A stretch of 59,738 nt of DNA from Flexithrix dorotheae DSM 6795. Lineage in GTDB: Bacteria; Bacteroidota; Bacteroidia; Cytophagales; Flammeovirgaceae. Under the pieces are notes generated by a model. The model made no database searches, was not told the origin of the DNA, and saw only the letters and a program-made list of their open reading frames with translations. The DNA lies in the NCBI RefSeq assembly GCF_000379765.1, contig NZ_KB903456.1:5001-64738 (forward strand), given 5' to 3'. Shown in pieces: positions 18,199 through 27,546 of this stretch (positions are counted from its first letter, which is position 1; the number at the start of each line of letters is the position of its first letter). A program made the translations under genes and the position numbers.

Positions 18199-19581
18199 TT
18201 ACTGATTCACAATACCAAAGTAACCTAATATACCATTGAAGTAGGCTGTAGCTACTTCTTCCACTCTTTTGGGTCCTTTTAGCAGGTTGAGATCTATTTC
18301 CCCTGCTGAAAGGGCATCAATTTCCAAGATGTTATCCTGGCAAAGAGGCTCCCCATAGCAAACTGGGCCCCGGATGAGTCGGGTAAGGACTAAATTTCTG
18401 CTAAATACGCCTTCGAAAGGAGTTTCCTTTGTAGTATGTTTGATGTAAGAAAGATTTTTCTTAGGGTGAACATAGTTCACTTTTAAGTGATCATTAAACT
18501 GTCGGGCAATTTCTTCTCCAAGCCCAAGAGATTTATCAAGGTCATCGGAAAATATTAACCTTAAAAACTCAAGTCTGCTCCGGGGCTCCACCAATTCCTT
18601 TGTTAGAAAACTACCGGGTACAAAGACCATGGAATAATTCTCTGCCGTGGGGTAAATTATTTTTCTGGATCTGGTCCGGTCAAAATAATTGGTTTCATCT
18701 ACATTATAGTGAATCACGATACTTAAATCCGGATTAAATTCATTTATTTTTTTCGCTCTTTCCTTAAAATCCAAACCCTTAAAAAACCGATGATAAATAA
18801 TTGAAGGAGTGGCTTTGTATAAAAAATAATTGGCAGTTTTTTTATCGATATTTCCATTTTCCTGCTCCGATTTTATCGCATGATGAAAGTCCTGATCGAG
18901 CCATTCTAAAAATGTTTTTCCAAATGCGGTTTCCCCTAAACGGTGTCTGGTAAGCATCACTTCCGCTCCAAGAGGCTCCAGATAACTCGCTAATAATTTA
19001 GAAGTCAGTAAGGCAAGGTTTCCTTCATTGAATTCAACTGTATCCCCATTAGAATTTACAGACTTTATGTATTTTCCTTCCAACATAGCAAGCTTCATCC
19101 CTCCGCCCACATGGCCGGGGTCAATAGCTATTTTGATTCCTTCAAGTGGGGTGGAAATAGGATTTTCAAATTCTGACTTTTTGGGAGAGACTTTAGGATT
19201 TTTTATGCCATGATCAGAAAATTTAGTTATTCCCTTTTCAGCCAATAAGGTAAAGAGACTATCTGGTTCAAGAGAATTGATTAAATTGGTGAACAACCCT
19301 ACTTCATTAAAAAAAATTTTAGTTTCAACATTTCCTGCAGCCTTATCCTGAGGTGAGGCAAACATAGAAAGGCCATCGTTTTCCACACGGAAATAATCCT
19401 TCACTCCTTCGTGTCTGATCAGCAGGTTCAACCTTTCCTGTTGAGTCAATTCGATGGTTTTCACCTTTATCTTGCGCGCTTTTTTTACGGCAATTTTCCT
19501 GTTTATTTGAGGAAGAATAGAGGTGATAAACAGTAAAACCAGGATCAGGCCTGGGAAAAAAAATTTAAAAAATTTAATCAA
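18199..19581 (-). CDS. N-acetylmuramoyl-L-alanine amidase-like protein (Amidase_3)
   Basis: A 460-residue protein with an N-terminal membrane anchor (~5-24) and, from ~148, an Amidase_3-type zinc domain: IAIDPGHVGG with H157, E186 in VEFNEGN, and H291 in SIVIHYNVDE supply the three metal ligands. Long inserts between these blocks make the domain larger than in AmiA/AmiC, and the usual C-terminal catalytic Glu segment is hard to place; RGPVCYGEPLC near the end is a candidate. It should cut the amide between MurNAc and L-Ala in the periplasm. No SPOR or LysM domain is seen. Confidence 0.82.
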   Translation of the reverse strand: MIKFFKFFFPGLILVLLFITSILPQINRKIAVKKARKIKVKTIELTQQERLNLLIRHEGVKDYFRVENDGLSMFASPQDKAAGNVETKIFFNEVGLFTNLINSLEPDSLFTLLAEKGITKFSDHGIKNPKVSPKKSEFENPISTPLEGIKIAIDPGHVGGGMKLAMLEGKYIKSVNSNGDTVEFNEGNLALLTSKLLASYLEPLGAEVMLTRHRLGETAFGKTFLEWLDQDFHHAIKSEQENGNIDKKTANYFLYKATPSIIYHRFFKGLDFKERAKKINEFNPDLSIVIHYNVDETNYFDRTRSRKIIYPTAENYSMVFVPGSFLTKELVEPRSRLEFLRLIFSDDLDKSLGLGEEIARQFNDHLKVNYVHPKKNLSYIKHTTKETPFEGVFSRNLVLTRLIRGPVCYGEPLCQDNILEIDALSAGEIDLNLLKGPKRVEEVATAYFNGILGYFGIVNQ

Positions 19582-19661
19582 CTTATCAATTAATTAATAA
19601 AGATAATTCCTGTTGTTATTAATAAAGTCTGCTTTCCAAAAATCTTGTCAGCATTAGTGGT

Positions 19662-20636
19662 TTAATTTGACGCCATGCTTAATTTATTTGATGCAAAATC
19701 TACAATCCTTTTTTCCAGCCAGTATTCCCCATCTGCATTAAACTCAACAAATCCTACATGGCCTCCATTCTGGGTGGCAAGGAAATAAAAGTTAGGATTT
19801 TGTTGCGCCTCTTTAAAAGGGAAACATTTTTTTGTAAGAAAGGGATCGTCTAGTGCACTTATGAGTAATGTTGGTATTTCTATGTTTTTGATAAAATGCC
19901 TGCTGCTACATTTCGAATAAAAATCAGTTGCATTTTCGTAACCATGAACTGGTGCGGTATAAATATCGTCAAATTCCCGAAGTGTTTTTATTTTTTTTAC
20001 ATCTTCAATTGTCAATGCTGAGGAATACTTTTTTATTTTCTGAATTAATTTTGGTTTCAGGGTTTTCAAAAAGCGATTTGCGTAAAACCTGTTGATGGTA
20101 TCAGCCGCACTACCCAGATCACAGGGCACAGATACTGCTACGGCAGATTTTAGGATATCCGGAGATTGTTTTTTTCCTGCTTCTCCTAGATATTTTAAGG
20201 TCATATTTCCCCCAAGGCTGAAGCCAATTACCATCAATTCTTCATAATTGTACTGATTTGCAAGGTAATTTACCACTTCCTCCACATCTTCAGAAGCTCC
20301 ACTATGATAAGATCTGTACAAATGATTTAATTCTCCACTGCAGCCTCTTAGGTTCATTCCTACTATATCCCAGCCCGATTTAAGCATGGCGTGAGCCATT
20401 GCTTTTAGATAAAGGGAATCGGTACTGCCCTCAAAACCGTGAATAAGCAAGGCAACTTTCTTTGAATCATTTTTTTGCCAATCCAGATCAATGAAATCTC
20501 CATCTTTTAGGTTTAATCTTTCCCTGACATAATTTACATCTTTCACCTTTCTGAACAATACCGGAAAGATAGTGTGTAAATGGTTATTTCTTAGAAAAAT
20601 GGGAGGAGTAAACTTTGGACGATGAATAACAGGCAT
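19662..20636 (-). CDS. YheT family alpha/beta hydrolase
   Basis: A 324-residue cytoplasmic alpha/beta hydrolase of the YheT/ABHD1-3 type. The oxyanion-side motif LLIHGFEG is near 63-70, the nucleophile S140 sits in GFSLGGN, the acid is probably in DDPF near 263, and the His is in GGHVGF near 296-301. The N-terminal PPIFLRNNHLHTIFP is typical of the family. The substrate is unknown; eukaryotic relatives act on lipids. It is divergent from the PadR gene across a 421-base gap. Confidence 0.87.
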   Translation of the reverse strand: MPVIHRPKFTPPIFLRNNHLHTIFPVLFRKVKDVNYVRERLNLKDGDFIDLDWQKNDSKKVALLIHGFEGSTDSLYLKAMAHAMLKSGWDIVGMNLRGCSGELNHLYRSYHSGASEDVEEVVNYLANQYNYEELMVIGFSLGGNMTLKYLGEAGKKQSPDILKSAVAVSVPCDLGSAADTINRFYANRFLKTLKPKLIQKIKKYSSALTIEDVKKIKTLREFDDIYTAPVHGYENATDFYSKCSSRHFIKNIEIPTLLISALDDPFLTKKCFPFKEAQQNPNFYFLATQNGGHVGFVEFNADGEYWLEKRIVDFASNKLSMASN

Positions 20637-21057
20637 AAACAGAAGCGTTCCTTTTTATAAGCTGGGCTTTAGTAATGATTAAAAAATGGATTATTTTTCT
20701 TACAAGAAACAAATAAATGAAAATTTATTGTGATTATGAGGATTCCCGCCCAAAATCCAATTCGACCATTAATATTACCTTATTTCATCTTAATGTAAAA
20801 GGTTTACCCACCTTAGAATTTATTATAGTTTATTGCCAGCTAGTAAATTTAAGATGGTACTTTGTTTTACATAGAACCTTTTATACATTTGTTGTGTTAG
20901 AATGTGAGACAGGCTTTCATCTATTTGAAAATGCCAAACTACTGAATGACAATTGATAATTGCGACATAAGAGTAAGTAGAGTAGTCATTGTCTAACCAC
21001 ACCACCCATAATAAAAACTACAAATATCCTGTATAGCCATTTCAAATTTGATGGATT
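20637..21057. other. Divergent intergenic region, yheT-like / padR
   Basis: A 421-base non-coding stretch. It holds a good promoter for the PadR gene (20861-20891) and a ~160-base leader after it. A 79-codon reading frame on the plus strand (20717-20956) runs through this promoter and has no family features, so I treat it as chance. Confidence 0.6.
20861..20891 (+). promoter_or_regulatory. Bacteroidota sigma-A promoter for the padR-pspC operon
   Basis: TTTG (20861-20864), a 19-base spacer and TACATTTG (20884-20891) together match the phylum's -33/-7 promoter. Transcription should start near 20897. This is the best complete promoter I found in the window. Confidence 0.72.
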
Positions 21058-21546
21058 ATGAATTTAGAAAATACCCAGGTGCAGATGAGAAAAGGTATTC
21101 TGGAATTTTGCATATTGAAAATTATCTCCAAAGGAGAAGTTTATGCAACTGATGTGCTTGCCGAGCTTAAAAGTGCAAGAATGATGGTAGTCGAAGGAAC
21201 GCTGTATCCTTTACTTACCCGGTTGAGAAAAGCAGAACTTGTAGATTATAAGTGGGTAGAATCCACATCAGGGCCACCCCGAAAGTATTATACCTTAACA
21301 GAAAAAGGCATTGGTTTTTTAGCGCAACTTACCAACACCTGGGAAGAATTAATTACCTCAACCAATCAAATCCTGGAGCATATTGATGGTAAGAAAAAAA
21401 AGAGTAATCCGATAAAGGAAGTGGAAAAGAAAACCAAACCTGCTCCATCAAAAAGACAAACTACAAAATCTGCAAAAAAAACACAAAAGCCGGCAGAAAA
21501 TGATGCCGAAGAAAAAGCAGAAGGGAATGGTGAAGGTCAGGAGTAG
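21058..21546 (+). CDS. PadR family transcriptional regulator
   Basis: A 162-residue regulator. Residues ~8-90 form the PadR winged helix: MRKGILEFCILKII, then TLYPLLTRLRKAELV and GPPRKYYTLTEKG. The C-terminal ~50 residues are a low-complexity Lys/Glu/Pro tail instead of the usual dimerisation helix extension. It lies 61 bases upstream of the PspC-GIN gene and probably forms an operon with it, controlling its level. PadR proteins often respond to envelope stress or lipophilic drugs; the signal here is unknown. Confidence 0.9.
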   Translation: MNLENTQVQMRKGILEFCILKIISKGEVYATDVLAELKSARMMVVEGTLYPLLTRLRKAELVDYKWVESTSGPPRKYYTLTEKGIGFLAQLTNTWEELITSTNQILEHIDGKKKKSNPIKEVEKKTKPAPSKRQTTKSAKKTQKPAENDAEEKAEGNGEGQE

Positions 21547-21607
21547 ATTTAGTTAAAGAAATTTTTGTTCATAGATTATAAAGTCAACTGCTTAAAGAGA
21601 ATTGACA

Positions 21608-24115
21608 ATGAAAAAAAATATAAGCATAAATGTTGGGGGAATAATCTTCCATATAGAGGAAGATGGATACGATAAATTGAAAAACTATCTGGCATCTATC
21701 AACCGCTATTTTTCTACTTATGAGGATAGCACAGAGATAATTGCAGATATTGAAAGCAGAATTGCCGAAATATTTTTGGCTAAACTGACAGAGTTTAAAC
21801 AGGTAATTACCTCCAAAGATGTAGATGACCTGATTGAAACAATGGGTAGAATTTCAGATTTTGAGGCAGCTGAAGAAATTGTGGACGAAACTTATTCTGA
21901 TGAACCCCATTCAGGGACAAATTCCAGGGAAGAGAGAAAAGAACCAAAAGCTAAAACTAAAAGGAAAGCCTTTGAGGAGGAAAGGGGGGAAGGACAAAAG
22001 AAAATTTACAGAGATGAAAAAAGGAAGTTGATTGGTGGTGTGTGTGCAGGAATAGCCCATTATTTCAATTTCGATCCACTTTGGATAAGGTTGTTTTTCC
22101 TGCTGCCTTTTTTTGGGCTTATCTTGAAATCCAGTATGATTTGGGTTTTACTTTCCATTTACATTGTGGCATGGGTAGTCATTCCCGGTTCAGACGATTT
22201 GGAAGAAGATGAATCGGTTAGGCGATTATTCCGGGATGGTGAAGACGGTGTATTGGGAGGTGTAGCCAGCGGAATTGCAAGTTTTTTTGGTTTAGATGTA
22301 AACCTGATCAGGTTATTATTTGTAATCGGTACATTTCTGGGAGGCGTTGGGATTATAGTTTACCTGGTAGTTTGGTTTATTACTCCCGAAGCAAGATCGA
22401 TTACGGAAAAAATGCAGATGAAAGGCGAACCCATTACGCTTTCTAATATTGAGCAAAAAATTAAAGACAGTCTGAACCTGGATGAAGATGAGGAGGAGAA
22501 TATTTTCGCTAAAATATTGCTTTTTCCCTTCAGATTAATCTCTATGATCATTGAAAATCTGGATACAGATTTAAAACCTATTGCCAGATTCTTTTTTACA
22601 GTGCTCACCACCCTACTGGGAATTATTCTGGTATTTATTTCCTTTATCGTTACCATTGTTTTAGTCGTATTGCTGAGCGTTATTTTTGGTATGATTGGCT
22701 TTCAGGAAACCTCATCACTGGTATCCATGTTTGGTTTTCCATTCGATGCCAGCGATCTCTCCATCAATATGTTTCAAAGCAGTTTTCCTCCTGTTGGATT
22801 ATTGTTTGCATTCATTACTGTCTGGGTCCCCTTTATTTTTGTTGGAATTTTAGGCCTCTCTTTAATTGCCAAGAGGATAATTACCAGTCCGCTCGCCAAT
22901 TGGGGGTTTCTTGGAATTTGGATTCTGGCACTAATCGGGGCAGGAGTAACCATTCCAATTTTTGTGACAGAATTTCAAACTGAAGGCACCTTTAAAAAGA
23001 CAACTACTTATCAGCCTCCGGCAGAAAAAATTAAATTTGGAATGTATAATAATGATTTTGAAGGAGAAATCACCAAGATAAAACTAACGCTTAGTGGACA
23101 CGATAAGGAGGAAATAGAATTGGTGGAAAGGTTTGAATCGCGGGGAAAAACACGGCAGTTTGCCATTGAAAATGCAAAAAATATTGATTATAATTTTCAG
23201 GTTTCCGATTCAATCTTTGTTTTTGATTCTAACTTCAAATTAAAAGACAATACTCCATACAGAGGTCAGCGATTAGATTTAAGAATGTATATCCCTTACA
23301 ATAAAGAATTTATTTTGTCCGAAGACCTATCTACCATTCTAAACTACTACCCATTATATTCCAATGGTTATTCATTTAATCAGTTAGGAAGTAATATTTG
23401 GGTTTTTAATGAAGATGGACTGAATTGCAAAACTTGCAAAGAAACTGAAGCAAGCACATCAGAATCGGAAAATTCCAATACCAATACCAGAGATTTCGAT
23501 ATTAAGGATTTCGATGAATTAAGAATTTCGGGGGCTTTTAATCTGGAATTGAGAGGAGGAAAGGGTTACAAAGTATCGGCTAATGTGGACAGAGGAACAC
23601 TGGAAAATTTAATAGTAGAAAAAAATGGAGATAAACTTTGGATAAGGCAGGAGGATGAAAATTCTTCAAGAGCAAAAAGCAATATGGTAAACCTGGTGAT
23701 AACAGTACCCTCATTAACTGATATAAAACTTGAAGGGGCAATAAAAAGTAAAATCACCAACATAAATACTAATGATCTTAATTTGAGGCTCCTGGGTGCA
23801 GTGGAGTGTGATGCCCATACTACTTCAAATGAACTTAGGGTGCATGTTACTGGAGCTTCTAAACTAAACCTGAAGGGTAAAACTAATGAAATGAGCCTGG
23901 GTGTAGCTGGAGCTTCCGAGGTAAATGCATTTGAACTGGATGCCAAAGTTGTAAAGGTAGCTGCTTATGGAATAAGTAATGCGAGGGTTTTCGCATCAAG
24001 GGCATTGGATATTAAATCAGCTTTTGGAAGCAATGTAGATTACAAAGGTGATCCCAAGCTGATAAAAAAGGATAATAATTTAGAAGATGATGAAAATATT
24101 GAATTCGATTTTTAA
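21608..24115 (+). CDS. Double PspC domain membrane protein with GIN (DUF2807) domain
   Basis: An 835-residue membrane protein; I chose the ATG at 21608 over an in-frame TTG two codons earlier. After an N-terminal soluble region (~1-130) come two PspC domains, each with a Gly-rich helix and membrane segment (RKLIGGVCAGIAHYF near 135, DGVLGGVASGIASFF near 210). Further membrane helices lie at ~310-460, and a C-terminal DUF2807/GIN beta-helix spans ~630-800. PspC senses membrane damage in the phage-shock response; GIN domains are repetitive surface or periplasmic folds. With the PadR partner it looks like an envelope-stress module common in Bacteroidota. Confidence 0.88.
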   Translation: MKKNISINVGGIIFHIEEDGYDKLKNYLASINRYFSTYEDSTEIIADIESRIAEIFLAKLTEFKQVITSKDVDDLIETMGRISDFEAAEEIVDETYSDEPHSGTNSREERKEPKAKTKRKAFEEERGEGQKKIYRDEKRKLIGGVCAGIAHYFNFDPLWIRLFFLLPFFGLILKSSMIWVLLSIYIVAWVVIPGSDDLEEDESVRRLFRDGEDGVLGGVASGIASFFGLDVNLIRLLFVIGTFLGGVGIIVYLVVWFITPEARSITEKMQMKGEPITLSNIEQKIKDSLNLDEDEEENIFAKILLFPFRLISMIIENLDTDLKPIARFFFTVLTTLLGIILVFISFIVTIVLVVLLSVIFGMIGFQETSSLVSMFGFPFDASDLSINMFQSSFPPVGLLFAFITVWVPFIFVGILGLSLIAKRIITSPLANWGFLGIWILALIGAGVTIPIFVTEFQTEGTFKKTTTYQPPAEKIKFGMYNNDFEGEITKIKLTLSGHDKEEIELVERFESRGKTRQFAIENAKNIDYNFQVSDSIFVFDSNFKLKDNTPYRGQRLDLRMYIPYNKEFILSEDLSTILNYYPLYSNGYSFNQLGSNIWVFNEDGLNCKTCKETEASTSESENSNTNTRDFDIKDFDELRISGAFNLELRGGKGYKVSANVDRGTLENLIVEKNGDKLWIRQEDENSSRAKSNMVNLVITVPSLTDIKLEGAIKSKITNINTNDLNLRLLGAVECDAHTTSNELRVHVTGASKLNLKGKTNEMSLGVAGASEVNAFELDAKVVKVAAYGISNARVFASRALDIKSAFGSNVDYKGDPKLIKKDNNLEDDENIEFDF

Positions 24116-24285
24116 TCCTTTAGTTTTATCAAAAAATTAACCTTAGAAATCAGGGATATAACCAATATTTCCCTCTAATTTTCTCAATTTTGTGGCAAAT
24201 CTAAGCACTGGTACTACTTTGCAGAACAGCCAAAAGCTTTTCTTAGGTACTTGTGGCTAAATAATTACAAAACAACACTTGCTTA

Positions 24286-25173
24286 ATGCCACAAGACACA
24301 CAGAAACCACAACTTAGACACTGGTTACTTTTAATATTGCTTTCTATCATTTGGGGAAGTTCCTTTATTTTAATAAAGCGGGGACTTTTGGTTTTCAATG
24401 CAGCGGAGACAGGAGCAATCAGAGTTTTCTGGGCGTGTATTGTATTGCTACCTGTTGCCATTCTAAAATTTAAAAAAATTCCAAAAGGAAAATGGAAATA
24501 CATCCTGATAATGGGATTATGTGGCAATTTTATTCCTGCATTTTTATTTGCCAAAGCCCAAACTCAGTTAGCAAGTTCATTAACCGGTGTACTAAATGCG
24601 CTCACCCCGCTTTTTACATTCCTGATAGGGATATTTGTTTTTAAATATGGTATCAGTAAAAGGCAATTAACAGGATTAACTATAGCTTTTTTGGGTTCTT
24701 TCAGTCTCAGCTTTGTAAGCAGTGATGGCAGCTTTGGGCAAATCAATTATTATGTGTTTTTTGTAATTGCTGCAGCAATATGTTATGGTATAAGTACCAA
24801 TGTGATCAAGGTTTATTTAACAGAAATTCCTTCTCTTGTATTAACCTCAGTTGCGATTTCCCTTGTAGGCCCAATATCAGTATTTTACCTCATGACTACC
24901 GATGTTTTTTTAAAATTCGAAACAAAACCAACAGAAGCATGGGGTGCTTTCGGATACCTTGGCTTATTAGGAATTATGAGTACGGCCATTGCTCTGGTCA
25001 TTTTTAACAGAATGATTAAACAAACCTCTGCTGTTTTTGCCTCTTCAGTGACCTATATTATCCCGGTTGTTGCTATTTTCTGGGGTGTTTGGGATGGGGA
25101 ACAATTATTAACACTGCATTATGTAGGTATTTTTACCACTTTGGTTGGGGTATATATAACTAACAGAAGTTAA
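24286..25173 (+). CDS. EamA/DMT family transporter
   Basis: A 295-residue membrane protein with ten predicted helices in two EamA repeats. The first repeat starts HWLLLILLSIIWGSSFILIK and the second lies in GQINYYVFFVIAAAICYG onward. The DMT superfamily exports amino acids, metabolites or drugs across the inner membrane; the substrate cannot be told. It is convergent with yjbQ, five bases away. No obvious promoter was found upstream. Confidence 0.9.
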   Translation: MPQDTQKPQLRHWLLLILLSIIWGSSFILIKRGLLVFNAAETGAIRVFWACIVLLPVAILKFKKIPKGKWKYILIMGLCGNFIPAFLFAKAQTQLASSLTGVLNALTPLFTFLIGIFVFKYGISKRQLTGLTIAFLGSFSLSFVSSDGSFGQINYYVFFVIAAAICYGISTNVIKVYLTEIPSLVLTSVAISLVGPISVFYLMTTDVFLKFETKPTEAWGAFGYLGLLGIMSTAIALVIFNRMIKQTSAVFASSVTYIIPVVAIFWGVWDGEQLLTLHYVGIFTTLVGVYITNRS

Positions 25174-25178
25174 ATCTG

Positions 25179-25601
25179 TCATTCTCCATAAATGGTAACC
25201 ACTATTCTTCTTCCAGAGGCGTAGTCTCTGTGTTCACATAAATATATTCCCTGCCAGGTGCCCAGGTTAAACCTGCCATTGGTAATTGGAATAGAAACCG
25301 AACTTCCCAACATGGATGACTTGATATGGGCAGGCATATCGTCAGGTCCTTCATAAGTGTGGATAAAATAAGGCGCATTTTCAGGTACCATCACATTGAA
25401 ATGGCTTTCGAAATCCGTCCTTACCGTAGGATCCGCATTTTCGTTGATGGTCAGGCTTGCCGATGTGTGTTGGATAAATATATGTGCAATGCCTTTTTTT
25501 ATGTTACTCAGGTTTTCTATGTTATTTTCAATTTTAGAAGTGACCAAGTGGAATCCTCTTTTATATGCAGGTAAGGTGAATGAACTTTGATATATCTTCA
25601 T
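25179..25601 (-). CDS. YjbQ/UPF0047 family protein
   Basis: A 140-residue protein of the YjbQ (UPF0047) family, also annotated as secondary thiamine-phosphate synthase because some members replace ThiE weakly. The conserved block HTSASLTINENADPTVR starts at H45; GTWQGIYLCEHRD is near the C-terminus. Full length. The physiological role remains unclear, and no thiamine genes are nearby. Confidence 0.93.
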   Translation of the reverse strand: MKIYQSSFTLPAYKRGFHLVTSKIENNIENLSNIKKGIAHIFIQHTSASLTINENADPTVRTDFESHFNVMVPENAPYFIHTYEGPDDMPAHIKSSMLGSSVSIPITNGRFNLGTWQGIYLCEHRDYASGRRIVVTIYGE

Positions 25602-25632
25602 AATTTTAATAACAATGTGTTTCTATATTGGG

Positions 25633-25657
25633 GTTTTTTCCCAATTTGGGAAAAAAC
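25633..25657. repeat. 25-bp palindrome upstream of yjbQ
   Basis: GTTTTTTCCCA (25633-25643) and TGGGAAAAAAC (25647-25657) are exact reverse complements separated by three bases. It is 31 bases upstream of yjbQ and may be an operator or terminator-like hairpin. A degenerate version occurs near 41001-41020. Confidence 0.6.
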
Positions 25658-25835
25658 AAATAAATTTTTTTTGCTTAAAACACTGATTATCATTCAAATG
25701 TAATGAATTTAATGTTTTTTGTTCGTAAATTAATAGAACCATCTCATTTATAAGAATTTAATAAACCTCAAGAATAAAATTCTATCAGATAATTGAGTGG
25801 CAAAGTAATTTTTTAATGCCAAAAAATACAACACC

Positions 25836-26045
25836 ATGAAAGAACTAACCTTAGAAGATGTGTATCACAGCTACATTAAAGACGGTGTAATTGGAAACTG
25901 GAAATTGGAATTGGTTTTCAAGGAAAGTCATCACTATGAGTGCTTTTTTACAGAATTGAATACCGGAAAAAAGGAAGTTTGTTCCATCCCGGAAAGCTCC
26001 AACCTCAGAATTAACCATATGGTAGAAGCCATTTTCTGCGATTAG
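25836..26045 (+). CDS. Small hypothetical protein
   Basis: A 69-residue protein that I do not recognise. It is mildly acidic, without signal peptide or membrane segment: MKELTLEDVYHSYIKDGVIG followed by alternating hydrophobic stretches (WKLELVF, YECFF) suggesting a small alpha/beta fold. It has an ATG start and protein-like composition, and it stands alone between divergent yjbQ and the convergent glycosyltransferase gene. Confidence 0.6.
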   Translation: MKELTLEDVYHSYIKDGVIGNWKLELVFKESHHYECFFTELNTGKKEVCSIPESSNLRINHMVEAIFCD

Positions 26046-26067
26046 TACCTACCTTAAAAATAATTCA

Positions 26068-26784
26068 TCAATTGACTTCAGTAGATAATTTTGAAGGAAA
26101 CCATTTTAAAATACAAATCCCTATAACCAGCTGGGAAAAAAGTTTGAAGAGCTTAAAGTAATTATAACCTGATTTTCCAAACTCACGAATACAATGAGCA
26201 ACTTCCACACAATCAGGATTTGCAGCATGGTAATTTAACAGAATGTCCAGGTATAATACTTTAGGCTTTCCAGATTTTAATTGGTGAACCAAATCTTTTT
26301 TTAAAAGCCGAAAGGAACTGATCCCTTTCAGAGGTTTAAAGATCAGGGAGATTAAACTTAATACAAGCCAGCTGCCCAGGTTTTGGATTTTTCCATGTTT
26401 TTTGTCCTGGAAATAACCATATATCAAATCTCCTTGAGTTAATTTCTGTTGATTAATTAATTTTAGAATTTCCCTGGGTTTTACTTGAAGGTCATCATCC
26501 ATGGTAACTACGTATTCTCCTTTTGCCGATTTTAGTCCCAAATAAGTAGCGAAATGCTGGCCTTTATTTCCGGGGAGATTGAACAATTTTATTTTTGCAG
26601 GATATTGGGATTTCAGTTGGTTGATCACTGATTTGCTATCATCCGAACTGAAGTCATTCACAAATATAATTTCGAAATTTTGTTGAATACTGCTGAAAAA
26701 TTCATCAAGTTCATTAAACAACTGAACCAGGGTAGGTCCGCTATTATATACAGGAATCACGATGGAATAATCAATTTTATTCAT
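26068..26784 (-). CDS. Family 2 glycosyltransferase
   Basis: A 238-residue GT-A fold glycosyltransferase: SIVIPVYNSG at 7-16, the nucleotide-sugar Asp region IIFVNDFSSDDS, and the metal-binding DDD at 96-98 in VTMDDDLQ. It resembles the dolichyl/undecaprenyl-phosphate sugar transferase type, but the usual C-terminal membrane helices are lost apart from one short hydrophobic stretch (LVIGICIL). The acceptor is unknown. It is not in a polysaccharide cluster; its neighbour on the other side is rplS, divergent. Confidence 0.87.
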   Translation of the reverse strand: MNKIDYSIVIPVYNSGPTLVQLFNELDEFFSSIQQNFEIIFVNDFSSDDSKSVINQLKSQYPAKIKLFNLPGNKGQHFATYLGLKSAKGEYVVTMDDDLQVKPREILKLINQQKLTQGDLIYGYFQDKKHGKIQNLGSWLVLSLISLIFKPLKGISSFRLLKKDLVHQLKSGKPKVLYLDILLNYHAANPDCVEVAHCIREFGKSGYNYFKLFKLFSQLVIGICILKWFPSKLSTEVN

Positions 26785-27025
26785 TTTTCTGTGAAGGATA
26801 TGAAGCTGAGTTTTTAATGAAAGCAGTGGGGAATTTTTTTTGATAAAGTTGTATCAGTAATTTCCATTTATATTGAGGACTAAAAGATTAAAAAAATTGC
26901 CACTTTTATGGAATAAACAACGCATGAAAAATACTACTTTAGTATGATGTGTAGTTAGATTAATTGTTTTTTTATATTTTTTTTAATTAAATAATTAAGA
27001 ATTAACAACTTAAAGATTAAATTTC

Positions 27026-27034
27026 TATATTTGC
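27026..27034 (+). promoter_or_regulatory. -7 element of the rplS promoter
   Basis: TATATTTGC matches TAnnTTTGC exactly. Transcription should start near 27041, which rules in the ATG at 27072 as the L19 start over an in-frame TTG at 27048. Confidence 0.65.
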
Positions 27035-27071
27035 ACTCCTTTTTAAATTGAGTGAAAAAATATTTAATAAA

Positions 27072-27428
27072 ATGGACGATTTAATAAAATTAGTCGAAAG
27101 CGAATATAATGGCCAAAAGGCTGCTCATCCAGAGTTTGGTCCTGGCGATACTATAAACGTTCACGTAAGAATCAGTGAGGGAAATAAAGAAAGAATTCAG
27201 CAGTTTCAGGGAACTGTTCTCCAGAAAAGAAATAAAGGTGGAAATGGCGAAACTTTCACTGTAAGAAAAATTTCAAACGGCATTGGAGTTGAAAGAATTT
27301 TCCCACTTATCTCCCCAAGTATTGCAAAAATCGAAGTTATCCGAAAAGGAAAAGTAAGAAGAGCCAGATTATTTTACCTAAGAGGTAAATACGGTAAGGC
27401 CGCAAAAGTAAGAGAAAGAAGAATTTAA
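27072..27428 (+). CDS. rplS: 50S ribosomal protein L19
   Basis: A 118-residue L19, located at the 30S-50S interface. Conserved blocks are plain: [47 protein letters not shown] and the basic tail [20 protein letters not shown]. The ATG start gives the usual length. It is transcribed alone and ends at a terminator; the trmD-rimM-rpsP genes that flank L19 in many bacteria are absent here. Confidence 0.98.
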   Translation: MDDLIKLVESEYNGQKAAHPEFGPGDTINVHVRISEGNKERIQQFQGTVLQKRNKGGNGETFTVRKISNGIGVERIFPLISPSIAKIEVIRKGKVRRARLFYLRGKYGKAAKVRERRI

Positions 27429-27449
27429 TTCGCTTCAAAGAATTTTTTT

Positions 27450-27488
27450 AAAAGCCAGCAAATTTCGTATTTGTTGGCTTTTATTTTT
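27450..27488 (+). terminator. Terminator after rplS
   Basis: AAAAGCCAGCAAAT (27450-27463) pairs with ATTTGTTGGCTTTT (27469-27482), one mismatch, with a TTCGT loop and a T-run. Confidence 0.88.
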
Positions 27489-27546
27489 TATGAAAATCAG
27501 ACTCAATCCATATTAAACTAAGAGTAGTTGAATTTGAATCTCGTTT

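Noticed and set aside
20717-20956. 79-codon plus-strand reading frame in the yheT/padR gap
   Set aside because: It contains the padR promoter, has no family features and its composition is that of AT-rich chance sequence.
23566-23946. 126-codon minus-strand frame opposite the GIN domain
   Set aside because: Antisense to the repetitive beta-helix of a well-supported gene.
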